From JALZMG01 sp963739975 (GTDB lineage: Bacteria; Actinomycetota; Acidimicrobiia; Acidimicrobiales; Ilumatobacteraceae), in NCBI GenBank assembly GCA_963739975.1, contig CAVUCK010000001.1, positions 186,001 to 250,000 on the forward strand: a DNA stretch of 64,000 bases, given 5' to 3'. The translations under genes and the position numbers were made by a program. The notes under the pieces are model-generated. The model was not told the DNA's origin, did not search any database, and saw nothing but the letters and a program-made list of their open reading frames with translations. Below, one piece after another: positions 39,543 through 47,639 of this stretch (the stretch's first letter is position 1; every line of letters begins with the position of its first letter).

Positions 39543-42425
39543 ATGGCGATCACCCTGGACCAGCTGGCCGATGACTTCGTCGACCGCCACGTGGGCCCCG
39601 ACGCCGCCGAGCTGGACCGCCTGCTCGATGTGATCGGGGCCAAGTCGCTGGACGACCTGCTGGAGCAGACCGTCCCGACGTCGATCCGGTCCGAGTGGGA
39701 CCTTGACCTGCCCGCCGCCCGTGACGAGCGGTCCGTCCTTGCCGCCCTGCGCAACTTCGCCGACCGCAATCGGCCGCGCACCAGCCTGATCGGCATGGGG
39801 TACACGGACACGTTCACCCCGCCCGTGATCCAGCGCAACGTGCTGGAGAACCCGGCCTGGTACACCGCCTACACCCCCTACCAGGCCGAGATCAGCCAGG
39901 GGCGACTGGAGGCGTTGGTCAACTTCCAGACGATGGTCGCCGAGCTGACCGGACTACCGGTCGCCAACGCCTCCCTCCTCGACGAGGCGACCGCCGCCGC
40001 CGAGGCCATGGCGATGACCCGCCGGCTCAGCACGACGGACTCCAACCGCTTCATCGTCCATCCCGACACCCACCCGCAGACCATCGCCGTCCTGGCGACG
40101 CGGGCCGAACCGGTGGGCATCGAGCTCGTCGTCGGCGACCCCGACGAGCCTGAGATCCGGGAGGAGGGCTGTTTCGGCGCCCTCTTCAGCTTCCCCACCT
40201 CGACCGGCGACGTCGTCGACTGGACCCCGGCGATCGAACGAGTCCACGCCGCCGGTGGCCTGGCCGTCGTGGCCACGGACCTGCTCGCCTGCACGTTGGC
40301 GACCCCACCAGGTGCGATGGGCGCCGACATCGCCGTCGGCAGCGCCCAGCGGTTCGGGGTGCCGATGGCGTTCGGTGGCCCGCACGCGGCGTTCATCGCC
40401 GTGGCCCAGCGAGCCGCCCGCACGCTGCCGGGGCGGCTCGTCGGCGCCAGCCGCGATGCTGGCGGACGCCCGGCGCTGCGCTTGGCGCTGCAGACGCGGG
40501 AGCAGCACATCCGGCGGGAGCGAGCGACGTCGAATATCTGCACGGCGCAGGTGCTGTTGGCCAACATCGCCGGCTTCTACGGCGTCTGGCACGGTCCGGA
40601 CGGGCTGGCCCGCATCGCCGAGCGGATCCAGCGGCTGGCCTCCATCGCCGCCGCCGGCTGCCGGACGGCCGGGCTGCGCCTGCGTCACGACCGGTGGTTC
40701 GACACGATCACCGTCGACGGGATCGACGCCGCCGAGGTCCTCGCCGCCGCCCGCCACCGTGGCCTCGACCTGCGCCCCGTCGACGCCCAGGCCGTCGGTC
40801 TCACCCTCGACGAGACGTCGAGCCTTGAGGTTGTCGCAGCGGCCCTCGATGCGCTGGGCGCGTCGCTGCCGGCTTCCCCTGACGAGGTGCCAGACGGCAT
40901 CCCGGGCGCCGCCCGCCGGACCGGCACCTTCATGACCCAGGACGTCTTCCATGACCATCGCACGGAGCACGAGCTGCTGCGCTACCTGCGTCGACTCGCC
41001 GACGCCGACCTCGCCCTCGACCGCACGATGATCCCGCTCGGCTCGTGCACCATGAAGCTCAACGCGACGGCCGAGATGATGCCGATCACGTGGCCGGCCT
41101 TCGCCGACCTGCACCCGTTCGCCCCGGCCGACGAGTCCGTCGGGCTGCGGGCGCTGGTGACCGAGCTGGAGGGCTGGCTGGCCGAGATCACCGGCTACGA
41201 CGCCGTCAGCGTGCAACCCAACGCCGGCAGCCAAGGCGAGCTCGCTGGTCTGCTGGCGATCCGCGCGTTCCACCGGGCCAACGGTGACGAGCAGCGCACC
41301 GCCTGCCTCATCCCGGCCAGCGCCCACGGCACGAACGCCGCCAGTGCGGTGATGGCCGGGCTCGACGTCCACGTGGTCGACACGGACGACGACGGCAACG
41401 TCGACCTCGACCACCTGCGCACGCAGCTCGACCAGGTCGGCGATCGGCTGGCGGCGATGATGGTCACGTACCCCTCGACGCACGGGGTCTTCGAGGAGGC
41501 CATCGACGAGATCTGCGCCGCCGTGCACGACGCCGGTGGCCAGGTCTACGTCGACGGCGCCAACCTCAACGCGCTCGTCGGCGTCGCCCAGCCCGGGCGG
41601 TTCGGCGCCGACGTCAGCCACCTCAACCTGCACAAGACGTTCTGCATCCCCCACGGCGGAGGTGGGCCGGGTGTCGGGCCGGTGGCCGTACGGGCCCATC
41701 TGGCACCGTTCCTGCCGGGCCACCCGTTCGGTCCCGACGGCGTCGGCCCGGTCGGGCCCGTCTCGGCCGCCCCGTACGGGTCGGCCGGCATCCTGCCGAT
41801 CTCGTGGGCCTACCTGGCGCTGATGGGCCCTCACGGCCTGCGCCATGCCACGGCCGTCGCCATCGCCGCCGCCAACTACGTCGCCACCCGCATCGGCGGT
41901 CACTTCCCGGTGCTGTACTCGGGGGCCGGCGGGCGGGTCGGCCACGAGTGCATCGTCGACCTGCGCGACATCACCCGTTCCACCGGCGTCACGGTCGACG
42001 ACGTGGCCAAGCGCCTGATGGACTACGGGTTCCACGCCCCGACGATGAGCTTCCCCGTCCCGGGCACGCTGATGATCGAGCCGACCGAGAGCGAGTCGTT
42101 GGCGGAGCTCGACCGGTTCTGCGACGCGATGATCGCCATCCGAGGCGAGATCGACGCCGTGGCCGCCGGGACGTGGCCGTTGGCCGAGAGCCCGCTGCGC
42201 CTCGCCCCGCACACGGCCGAGGACCTCATCGGGCCGTGGGATCGGCCCTACGACCGCCAGCTCGGCGCCTACCCGCTGCCGGCCGTTCGAGCCTCCAAGT
42301 ACTTCCCGCCGGTGTCGCGCATCGATGCCGCCGGCGGCGACCGCAACCTGGTCTGCTCGTGCGCGCCGATCGAGGAATACCGGAGGTCACTGGCCTCGAC
42401 AGGTACCGTCCTGACCCATGAGTGA
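39543..42425 (+). CDS. gcvP: Glycine dehydrogenase (decarboxylating), P protein
   Basis: A 960-residue single-chain P protein of the glycine cleavage system. It decarboxylates glycine with PLP and passes the aminomethyl group to the lipoyl-H protein. The N-terminal half carries the inactive-type repeat (YTPYQAEISQGRLEALVNFQTMV, ANASLLDEATAAAEAM); the C-terminal half carries the PLP lysine in HLNLHKTFCIPHGGGGPG. ATG 39543 follows GGAGGA within the riboswitch expression platform. gcvT is 0.7 kb away on the other strand; gcvH is not in the window. Confidence 0.97.
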   Translation: MAITLDQLADDFVDRHVGPDAAELDRLLDVIGAKSLDDLLEQTVPTSIRSEWDLDLPAARDERSVLAALRNFADRNRPRTSLIGMGYTDTFTPPVIQRNVLENPAWYTAYTPYQAEISQGRLEALVNFQTMVAELTGLPVANASLLDEATAAAEAMAMTRRLSTTDSNRFIVHPDTHPQTIAVLATRAEPVGIELVVGDPDEPEIREEGCFGALFSFPTSTGDVVDWTPAIERVHAAGGLAVVATDLLACTLATPPGAMGADIAVGSAQRFGVPMAFGGPHAAFIAVAQRAARTLPGRLVGASRDAGGRPALRLALQTREQHIRRERATSNICTAQVLLANIAGFYGVWHGPDGLARIAERIQRLASIAAAGCRTAGLRLRHDRWFDTITVDGIDAAEVLAAARHRGLDLRPVDAQAVGLTLDETSSLEVVAAALDALGASLPASPDEVPDGIPGAARRTGTFMTQDVFHDHRTEHELLRYLRRLADADLALDRTMIPLGSCTMKLNATAEMMPITWPAFADLHPFAPADESVGLRALVTELEGWLAEITGYDAVSVQPNAGSQGELAGLLAIRAFHRANGDEQRTACLIPASAHGTNAASAVMAGLDVHVVDTDDDGNVDLDHLRTQLDQVGDRLAAMMVTYPSTHGVFEEAIDEICAAVHDAGGQVYVDGANLNALVGVAQPGRFGADVSHLNLHKTFCIPHGGGGPGVGPVAVRAHLAPFLPGHPFGPDGVGPVGPVSAAPYGSAGILPISWAYLALMGPHGLRHATAVAIAAANYVATRIGGHFPVLYSGAGGRVGHECIVDLRDITRSTGVTVDDVAKRLMDYGFHAPTMSFPVPGTLMIEPTESESLAELDRFCDAMIAIRGEIDAVAAGTWPLAESPLRLAPHTAEDLIGPWDRPYDRQLGAYPLPAVRASKYFPPVSRIDAAGGDRNLVCSCAPIEEYRRSLASTGTVLTHE

Positions 42426-43077
42426 CCCTGGGCGCACCGACCCGTTCGGCGACATGATCTCCATCGTCGCCGGCCCGATCGCCGCCGTGATCCGCTCCTT
42501 CGACCAGCTGCGCAAGAACGCCGAGGAGCTGCGCCGCGGCCTGGAGAACTTCAACACGACGATGGAGAACCTCAACGAGACCGCTGGGCGCGTCAACCGG
42601 CTGCTCAACGACTTCGAGGAGCCGATCCGGTCGATGATCCCGCAGATGACCCGGACGGTGAAGCTGGCCGACGACCTGTCGAAGCGGATCTCGGGACCCA
42701 TGGATCAAGTCATCCCGGGGCTCACCCGGCTGGCCGACACCCTCAACTCGCCCGTGCTGACGGCGTTCCCCCGCGACCTCGGCCAGTTCATGGAGGTCAT
42801 CAACGACCTGTCGAGGCGGATGTCGCCGCTCGGGCAACTGGCCGAGCAGGCCAGCGGGCTGTTCGGCCTGCGCATCCCCGGCCTCACGCCCCGCCCGGCG
42901 ACGGCGTCGCCCACCGCTCCCCCACCGTCGCCTGCCGTCGATGAGGCCGCAGCGGGCGCTCCGCCGCCGGTCAAGAAGGCGGCGCCCAGGAAGTCGGCGG
43001 CAAGAAAGCGCTCCCCGGGCAAGAAGGCGGCGGCGAAGAAGCGTGCCTCGGCCAAGAAGGCGGCCCCCCGAACCTGA
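42418..43077 (+). CDS. Hypothetical protein with helical core and Lys/Ala-rich histone-like tail
   Basis: A 219-residue protein. Residues 10-150 are predicted helical and amphipathic (AVIRSFDQLRKNAEELRRGLENFNTTMENLNETAGRVNRLLNDF..), the style of actinobacterial coiled-coil/phasin-like proteins. A Pro/Ala linker follows, and the last 50 residues are rich in Lys, Ala and Arg (VKKAAPRKSAARKR, AKKRASAKKAAPR), like the basic tails of HupB-type proteins. It may bind nucleic acid or polyphosphate; that is a guess from composition. It overlaps the gcvP end by 8 bp. Confidence 0.7.
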   Translation: MSDPGRTDPFGDMISIVAGPIAAVIRSFDQLRKNAEELRRGLENFNTTMENLNETAGRVNRLLNDFEEPIRSMIPQMTRTVKLADDLSKRISGPMDQVIPGLTRLADTLNSPVLTAFPRDLGQFMEVINDLSRRMSPLGQLAEQASGLFGLRIPGLTPRPATASPTAPPPSPAVDEAAAGAPPPVKKAAPRKSAARKRSPGKKAAAKKRASAKKAAPRT

Positions 43078-43096
43078 GGTCCGCCGGATGGTGGTG

Positions 43097-44155
43097 TCAG
43101 CGGGCGACGAACGGCGTGGCGACGATCGTGCCGGGGAGGCGCGAGCCGCGCACCTCGATCTCCACCTCGGTGCCGGGGGTCAGGTGTGGCGGCACGAAGG
43201 CCAGGGCGATGCCGTGGCCGAGCACGGGTGAGAAGTTGCCGCTGGTCGTGGCGCCGACCGCGACCCCGTCGTGGAGCACCGCGCACTCGGCGCGCGGCGG
43301 ACGTCGTCCCTGCGTGGCCACCCCGACCAGCGTCCGGGACACCCCCCGATCCCGTTCTGCGGCCAGCGCCGCGCGGCCGCGGAACGCCGGCTTGCCCCAG
43401 CCGACGACCCATCCGAGGCCGGCCTGCAGCGGGGTGATCCCCGGGCCCAGCTCGTGGCCGTGCAGCGGAAGGCCGGCCTCGAGGCGCAGCGTGTCGCGGG
43501 CGCCGAGGCCGGCCGGGGTGACGTCGGCGGCGAGCACGGCGTCCCAGAGGTCGGGCGCGGCGTCAGCGGGCACGGCGATCTCGACGCCCGCCTCGCCGGT
43601 GTAGCCGGTCCCGGCCACCAGCAGCGGCGTCCCCTCCCAGTCGATCGCCTCGACACGGAACCGCCGCACTGCGGCGCCGCCCGGTACCACGGCCGCCAGC
43701 CGCTGGGTGGCCGCCGGGCCCTGCACGGCGAGCACCGCCCGCTCGCCGGTGGTGTCGACGCCGCCGATCGCCGTCCGCACGCGCTCGGTGTTCGAGGCGT
43801 TTGGCATCACATCGAACGATCCGTCCGGGCGCCACCACACGATGAGGTCGTCGAGCACGGATCCGTCGACGTCGTCGAGGAGGTGGGTGTACTGGGCGCG
43901 GCCTGGGCCGATCTTGGCCAGGTCGTTGGTCAGCACCGCCTGCAGGCGCTCACCGGCGTCGTCGCCGTCGAGGTGCACCGTGCCCAGGTGGGAGACGTCG
44001 AAGACGACGGCGTCCCGGCGACAGGCGAGGTGCTCGGCGATCGTGCCGGTCGGGTACTCGAGCGGCATCTCCCACCCGCCGAACGGCACCATGCGGGCGC
44101 CGAGGCGACGGTGCGTGGCGTCGAGGGGAGACCGACGGTCGGCCGGCGCGCTCAA
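43097..44155 (-). CDS. gcvT: Aminomethyltransferase, T protein of glycine cleavage
   Basis: A 352-residue T protein, which takes the aminomethyl group from the H protein and releases ammonia and methylene-THF. Motifs: MVPFGGWEMPLEYPTGTIAEHLACR, FDVSHLGTV (folate-binding region), GYTGEAGVEI, and ARDTLRLEAGLPLHGHEL. It starts at TTG 44155, overlapping the MerR gene stop (TTGA); the internal ATG at 44093 is less likely since it would remove the conserved start SPLDATHRRLGAR. It is co-transcribed with the FtsR-like MerR gene. Confidence 0.94.
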   Translation of the reverse strand: MSAPADRRSPLDATHRRLGARMVPFGGWEMPLEYPTGTIAEHLACRRDAVVFDVSHLGTVHLDGDDAGERLQAVLTNDLAKIGPGRAQYTHLLDDVDGSVLDDLIVWWRPDGSFDVMPNASNTERVRTAIGGVDTTGERAVLAVQGPAATQRLAAVVPGGAAVRRFRVEAIDWEGTPLLVAGTGYTGEAGVEIAVPADAAPDLWDAVLAADVTPAGLGARDTLRLEAGLPLHGHELGPGITPLQAGLGWVVGWGKPAFRGRAALAAERDRGVSRTLVGVATQGRRPPRAECAVLHDGVAVGATTSGNFSPVLGHGIALAFVPPHLTPGTEVEIEVRGSRLPGTIVATPFVAR

Positions 44156-44598
44156 GTGGCCATCGTCACCGGGGCGTCGTCCAGCTCGCCGAGGGGCACG
44201 AGCTGGGCGTCGATGTCGTCCTTGACCCCGGCCAGCGGCAACACGTTGAGCACGCCCTGGCCCTTGCGCAGGACGTCGACCAGCTCGTCGCCGTCGCACA
44301 GCGCGACCTGGTGGCCGCTGATGACGATGTGGGCGGCGGCGATGTCCGTGCCGACGTGCTGGCGCAGGTAGCTGAACACCTCGCGCACGGATTCGAGCCG
44401 GATGCCGGCATCGAGCAGCGTCTTGATCACCCGCAGCTCCAGCAGGTCGCGATAGGAGTAGCGCCGCCTGCTGCCGCTGCCCGCCGCTTCGACGAGCGAC
44501 GGTCGCAGCAGGTCCGTGCGGGCCCAGTAGTCCAGCTGGCGGTACGTGATGCCGACGACCTTCGCCGCTCGGGTGCCGCTGTATCCGGGTTCTGTCAC
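44152..44598 (-). CDS. FtsR/Rv1828-like MerR-family regulator
   Basis: A 148-residue regulator. The winged helix (GYSGTRAAKVVGITYRQLDYWARTDLLRPS, residues about 5-34) with the SGSRRRYSYRDLLELRVIKTLLDAGI wing and helix closely resembles Corynebacterium FtsR and Mycobacterium Rv1828, which control cell-division genes and sit near gcv genes there too. The C-terminal effector region is short. GTG 44598 is preceded by AAGGAG 8 nt upstream. It is the first gene of a unit with gcvT. Two short palindromes in its promoter (TTCGTGT/ACACGAA, GTGAGG/CCTCAC) may be operators. Confidence 0.85.
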   Translation of the reverse strand: MTEPGYSGTRAAKVVGITYRQLDYWARTDLLRPSLVEAAGSGSRRRYSYRDLLELRVIKTLLDAGIRLESVREVFSYLRQHVGTDIAAAHIVISGHQVALCDGDELVDVLRKGQGVLNVLPLAGVKDDIDAQLVPLGELDDAPVTMAT

Positions 44599-44610
44599 AG
44601 GCCCAACTCC

Positions 44611-44655
44611 TTCGTGTGACACGAACGTAGTTACGTCGATGTGAGGGGACCTCAC
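44611..44655. promoter_or_regulatory. Two short palindromes in the MerR/gcvT promoter region
   Basis: TTCGTGT-G-ACACGAA at 44611-44625 and GTGAGG-GGA-CCTCAC at 44641-44655, 16 bp apart. Both lie 13-57 bp upstream of the MerR start, where a MerR-type regulator would bind to control its own gene. Role inferred from position. Confidence 0.4.
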
Positions 44656-44693
44656 GCTACGCCGGTCTCCGGCCGGCCGTCAAGGGTCCACAT

Positions 44694-44747
44694 CCGTTCT
44701 GGCCGTCGCAACCGACCGCTGTGAGTCGGTTGCGACGGCCAGAACGG
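44694..44747. terminator. Perfect 23-bp hairpin between the MerR and aroB genes
   Basis: Left arm CCGTTCTGGCCGTCGCAACC plus GAC, exact complement on the right, 8-nt loop CGCTGTGA. It begins 12 bp downstream of the aroB stop (44759, read on the minus strand), so it most likely terminates the aro operon transcript. No T-run follows. It does not share sequence with family A repeats. Confidence 0.65.
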
Positions 44748-44758
44748 GTCGTCGGCAC

Positions 44759-45781
44759 TCACGCCCGTCGATCCAGTTCGGTCAGCGCGGCCCGCATCGC
44801 CGGCTCCGGGACGCCGGGCACGACCTCGATGCCCGCCGGGCCGTCGAGCACGAACGTCGGTCCGGCCACAGCCTTCTTGTCCCGGCCCATCAGTTCGACC
44901 AGCGTGCCGGCGTCGAGGCCCGGCGGCAGCGTGGTCGGCAACCCATAGGTCTGACCGACCACCCGCCGGTGCTCGTCGACCCGCTCGTCGCCGATCCGCC
45001 CGAGCTGGCGGGCCAGCGTGGCGGCGTAGACCAGGCCGACACCGACTGCCTCGCCGTGGGTCATCGTGTGCCCGGTGGCGATCTCCAGTGCATGGGCCAG
45101 CGTGTGCCCGTAGTTGAGCAGCGCCCGCTGGTCGCCCTCACGCTCGTCGGCGGCGACGACGGCGGCCTTGATCTCGACACAGCGGGCGATGCGATCGGTG
45201 AGCTCCATGGCGGCGAGGTCGTCGCCCGTGAGGAAGTGGTACTTGGCCATCTCGCCGTCCCCCGAGCGGCGCTCCCGGGGTGGCAGCGAGGCGAGGGCAT
45301 CGAGATCGCAGACCACCCCCGACGGCTGCCAGAACGCGCCGACGAGGTTCTTGCCCTCGGGAAGGTTGACGCCGGTCTTGCCCCCGATGGCGGCGTCGAC
45401 CATCGCCAGGAGGGTCGTCGCGGCGTAGATCACGGGGACGCCGCGGTGCCAGGTGGCGGCGGCGAAGCCGGCGACGTCGGTGACCATGCCGCCACCGACG
45501 CCGATCACGACGTCCTGGCGGGTCAGCCCGATGCGGGCGAACGAGCGGGCCAGCAGCTCGACGGTGCGCAAGCCCTTGTGCCCCTCGCCGACGCCGATCT
45601 CGATGCGCTCGAGCGGGATCGGCAGCGACAGGTCGAACGGCACCGTCGCTTGCGTCACGACGGCAGCCCGCCGCGCCGTCGCCGGCAGCATCCCGGGCAG
45701 CTCGGCGCCGGCGCCGTGCCCGACGACGACGTCGTAGGCCCGGTCGGCGAGCGGCACGGTGATCCGGCGCAGCTCAGTCAC
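44759..45781 (-). CDS. aroB: 3-dehydroquinate synthase
   Basis: A 340-residue enzyme for the second shikimate step (DAHP to 3-dehydroquinate; NAD and a divalent metal). Motifs: VVTQATVPF, IGVGEGHKGLRTVELLARSFARIGLTRQDVVIGVGGGMVTDVAGFAAATWHRG (in pieces: the GGGMVTD NAD site), TTLLAMVDAAIGGKTGVN, and the metal site NYGHTLAHALE / MTHGEAVGVG. GTG 45781 overlaps the aroK stop by 8 bp; the longer frame is out of character. It is the last gene of the aroE-aroC-aroK-aroB group. Confidence 0.95.
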   Translation of the reverse strand: MTELRRITVPLADRAYDVVVGHGAGAELPGMLPATARRAAVVTQATVPFDLSLPIPLERIEIGVGEGHKGLRTVELLARSFARIGLTRQDVVIGVGGGMVTDVAGFAAATWHRGVPVIYAATTLLAMVDAAIGGKTGVNLPEGKNLVGAFWQPSGVVCDLDALASLPPRERRSGDGEMAKYHFLTGDDLAAMELTDRIARCVEIKAAVVAADEREGDQRALLNYGHTLAHALEIATGHTMTHGEAVGVGLVYAATLARQLGRIGDERVDEHRRVVGQTYGLPTTLPPGLDAGTLVELMGRDKKAVAGPTFVLDGPAGIEVVPGVPEPAMRAALTELDRRA

Positions 45782-46307
45782 TGGGACGAGCCTCGGCCCG
45801 ATGGACGACGTCGAGGACGTCCGCAATGGTCTCCGCAAGGGGGACGCCGTCGGTCTCGACGCTGGCGTCGGCGACCTCCTCGTACCAGTGCTGACGCTCG
45901 GGCAGCAACCGCCGCAACGCCGCCTCCGGATCGTTGCCGAGCAGCGGGCGGTGGTCACCGACGTGCACGCGAGCGGCAAGCACGGACGGGTCCGCCGTCA
46001 GCCACACGACGAACGCTCCAGATCGCACGATGGCAGCCCGGTTCTCGGCCCGCAGCACGACCCCGCCGGCGGCGGCGATCACGAGCGGGTCGGGATCGGC
46101 GAGCGCCTCGACGAGCGCCTCGGTCTCGAGCACGCGGTATGCCGGTTCGCCGTCGGTCTCGAAGATCTCGCGCACCGTGCGTCCCGTGCGGTCCTCGACG
46201 AGCTGATCGGAGTCGACGAAGCGCCGCCCCAGGCGGGCGGCGACCGCGGTGCCGATCGTGGTCTTGCCGACGCCCATCATCCCCACGAGAACGATGTGTT
46301 CAGTCAC
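45774..46307 (-). CDS. aroK: Shikimate kinase
   Basis: A 177-residue P-loop kinase that phosphorylates shikimate. Walker A is GMMGVGKTT (residues about 9-17), the shikimate-binding D/R residues are in FVDSDQLVEDRTGRTVREIF and the AAGGVVLRAENRA loop; the lid has HVGDHRPLLG. GTG 46307 overlaps the aroC end, so aroC-aroK-aroB are coupled. A long open frame upstream is the aroC region in another frame. Confidence 0.94.
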   Translation of the reverse strand: MTEHIVLVGMMGVGKTTIGTAVAARLGRRFVDSDQLVEDRTGRTVREIFETDGEPAYRVLETEALVEALADPDPLVIAAAGGVVLRAENRAAIVRSGAFVVWLTADPSVLAARVHVGDHRPLLGNDPEAALRRLLPERQHWYEEVADASVETDGVPLAETIADVLDVVHRAEARPSD

Positions 46308-47537
46308 CGCGCCCGTGCTCCGATGCGAGCGACGGAGCGCCAGCGGAGGCGCGGTCAACCTCGGCCTGCGTGGCCGGGGAACGCAATGAACGTCGGAACG
46401 CGTCGGCGTTGCGCTGCAGCTCGACGACCGAGTCCCCGCCGAACTTGCGCTGGGCCTCGGCCGCGAGCACGAGGGCGACCATGGTCTCGGCGACGACACC
46501 CATCGCCGGGACGGCGGTCACGTCGGTGCGCTCCTTGAACGACACCGTGGCCTCCTTGGTCGCCGTGTCGACCGTCTCCAGCACCGGCACGTTCAGCGTG
46601 GCCAGCGGCTTCATCGCCGCCCGCACGACGAGCAGCTCTCCGGTCGACATGCCGCCCTCGACCCCGCCGGCGAGGCTCGTGTCGCGCCGGTAGGCGCCGG
46701 CCACCTCGTCCCAGCGGATGGCGTCGTGGGCCGCGCTCCCCGCCGGCCGGCGACGTCGAACCCCTCCCCCAGCTCGACGGCCTTGACGGCCTGGATGCTC
46801 ATCACGGCTTGGGCCAGCAGGGCGTCGAGCTTGCGATCCCAGTGCACGTGGCTGCCCAGCCCGACGGGCACGCCCTCGGCGAGCACCTCGACGACACCAC
46901 CGAGCGAGTCCCCGTCACGGGCCGCCGCCTTCACCTCCAGCACCATCGCTTCGCCTGCCGCGGCGTCGAAGCACCGGACCGGCGACTCGTCGATCGTGGC
47001 CAGGTCCTGTGACGTGGGGCGGGCGGCGTCGGAGCGCGCCGTCCCCATCTGCACCACGTGCGAGAAGACCTCGACCCCGAGCTGGCGCAGCAAGAGCTTG
47101 GCCAATGCGCCGGCGGCGACCCGGGCCGCCGTCTCCCGGGCGCTGGCCCGCTCGAGCACGTCACGGGCGTCGGTGAAGCCGTACTTCTGCATGCCGGCGA
47201 GGTCGGCATGACCGGGGCGCACCTGGGTCAGCGGCGCCTCGGTGGCACCGGGCGCGGCGGACATCTCGGCGTGCCACTTGTCGCTGCGCGTCCACTCGGT
47301 GTTCTTGATCTCGATGGCGACCGGCGAGCCGAGCGTGCGACCGTGGCGAACGCCGCCGACCAGTGTCAGCTCGTCGACCTCGAAACGCTGGCGCGGACCA
47401 CGCCCGTAGCCGAGCCGCCGCCGGGCCAACTCGCCCTGGACGTCGTCGACGGTGACGTCGAGCCCGGCCGGGAGCCCTTCGACGATCACGACCAGCGCCG
47501 GGCCGTGCGACTCCCCCGCCGTCAAGTACCGCAGCAC
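46300..47537 (-). pseudogene. aroC: Chorismate synthase, with a one-base frameshift
   Basis: The 5-enolpyruvylshikimate-3-phosphate to chorismate enzyme, split across two frames. The first part (GTG 47537 to about 46741) reads MLRYLTAGESHGPALVVIVEG..GYGRGPRQ..SIQAVKAVELGEGFDVAGRRG and then loses sense. The rest continues in another frame (AAHDAIRWDE.. SLAGGVEGGMSTGELLVVRAAMKP.. FGGDSVVELQRNADAFRRS). Adding one base at the C-run 46738-46741 restores one frame of about 410 codons. Because aroC is normally essential for aromatic amino acids, a sequencing or assembly error is a real possibility. The last ~25 residues are encoded by repeat family B copy 1. TAGCGT lies 8 nt upstream of the GTG. Confidence 0.85.
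46322..46389 (-). repeat. Repeat family B, copy 1 (inside the aroC 3' end)
   Basis: A 68-bp unit sharing GCGAGCGAC, GAGCGCCAGCG and, perfectly, GCCTGCGTGGCCGGGGAACG then CAATGA with copies 2 and 3. Read on the minus strand it codes for the AroC tail (SPATQAEVDRASAGAPSLAS). Confidence 0.85.
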
Positions 47538-47545
47538 GGCGGCAC

Positions 47546-47551
47546 ACGCTA
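47546..47551 (-). promoter_or_regulatory. Probable -10 element (TAGCGT), leaderless aroC promoter
   Basis: On the minus strand, TAGCGT followed by 8 nt and GTG 47537. It gives aroC-aroK-aroB a promoter separate from aroE. Confidence 0.4.
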
Positions 47552-47591
47552 GGCCTCAACTCGGCCCGACCGAGCGGCCGGTTGCCCGTCC

Positions 47592-47634
47592 TCCGAGGGT
47601 TTCCGGCACCCCACCCGGTCGGCAAACCCTCGGA
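47592..47634. terminator. Hairpin between aroE and aroC
   Basis: TCCGAGGGTTT pairs with AAACCCTCGGA (11 bp), with further CCGG/CCGG pairing inside. It lies just after the aroE stop (minus strand), so aroE-side transcripts probably end here. A third AAACCCTCGGA lies within the aroE end (47642-47652) and could compete for pairing. Confidence 0.55.
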
Positions 47635-47639
47635 TGCGC

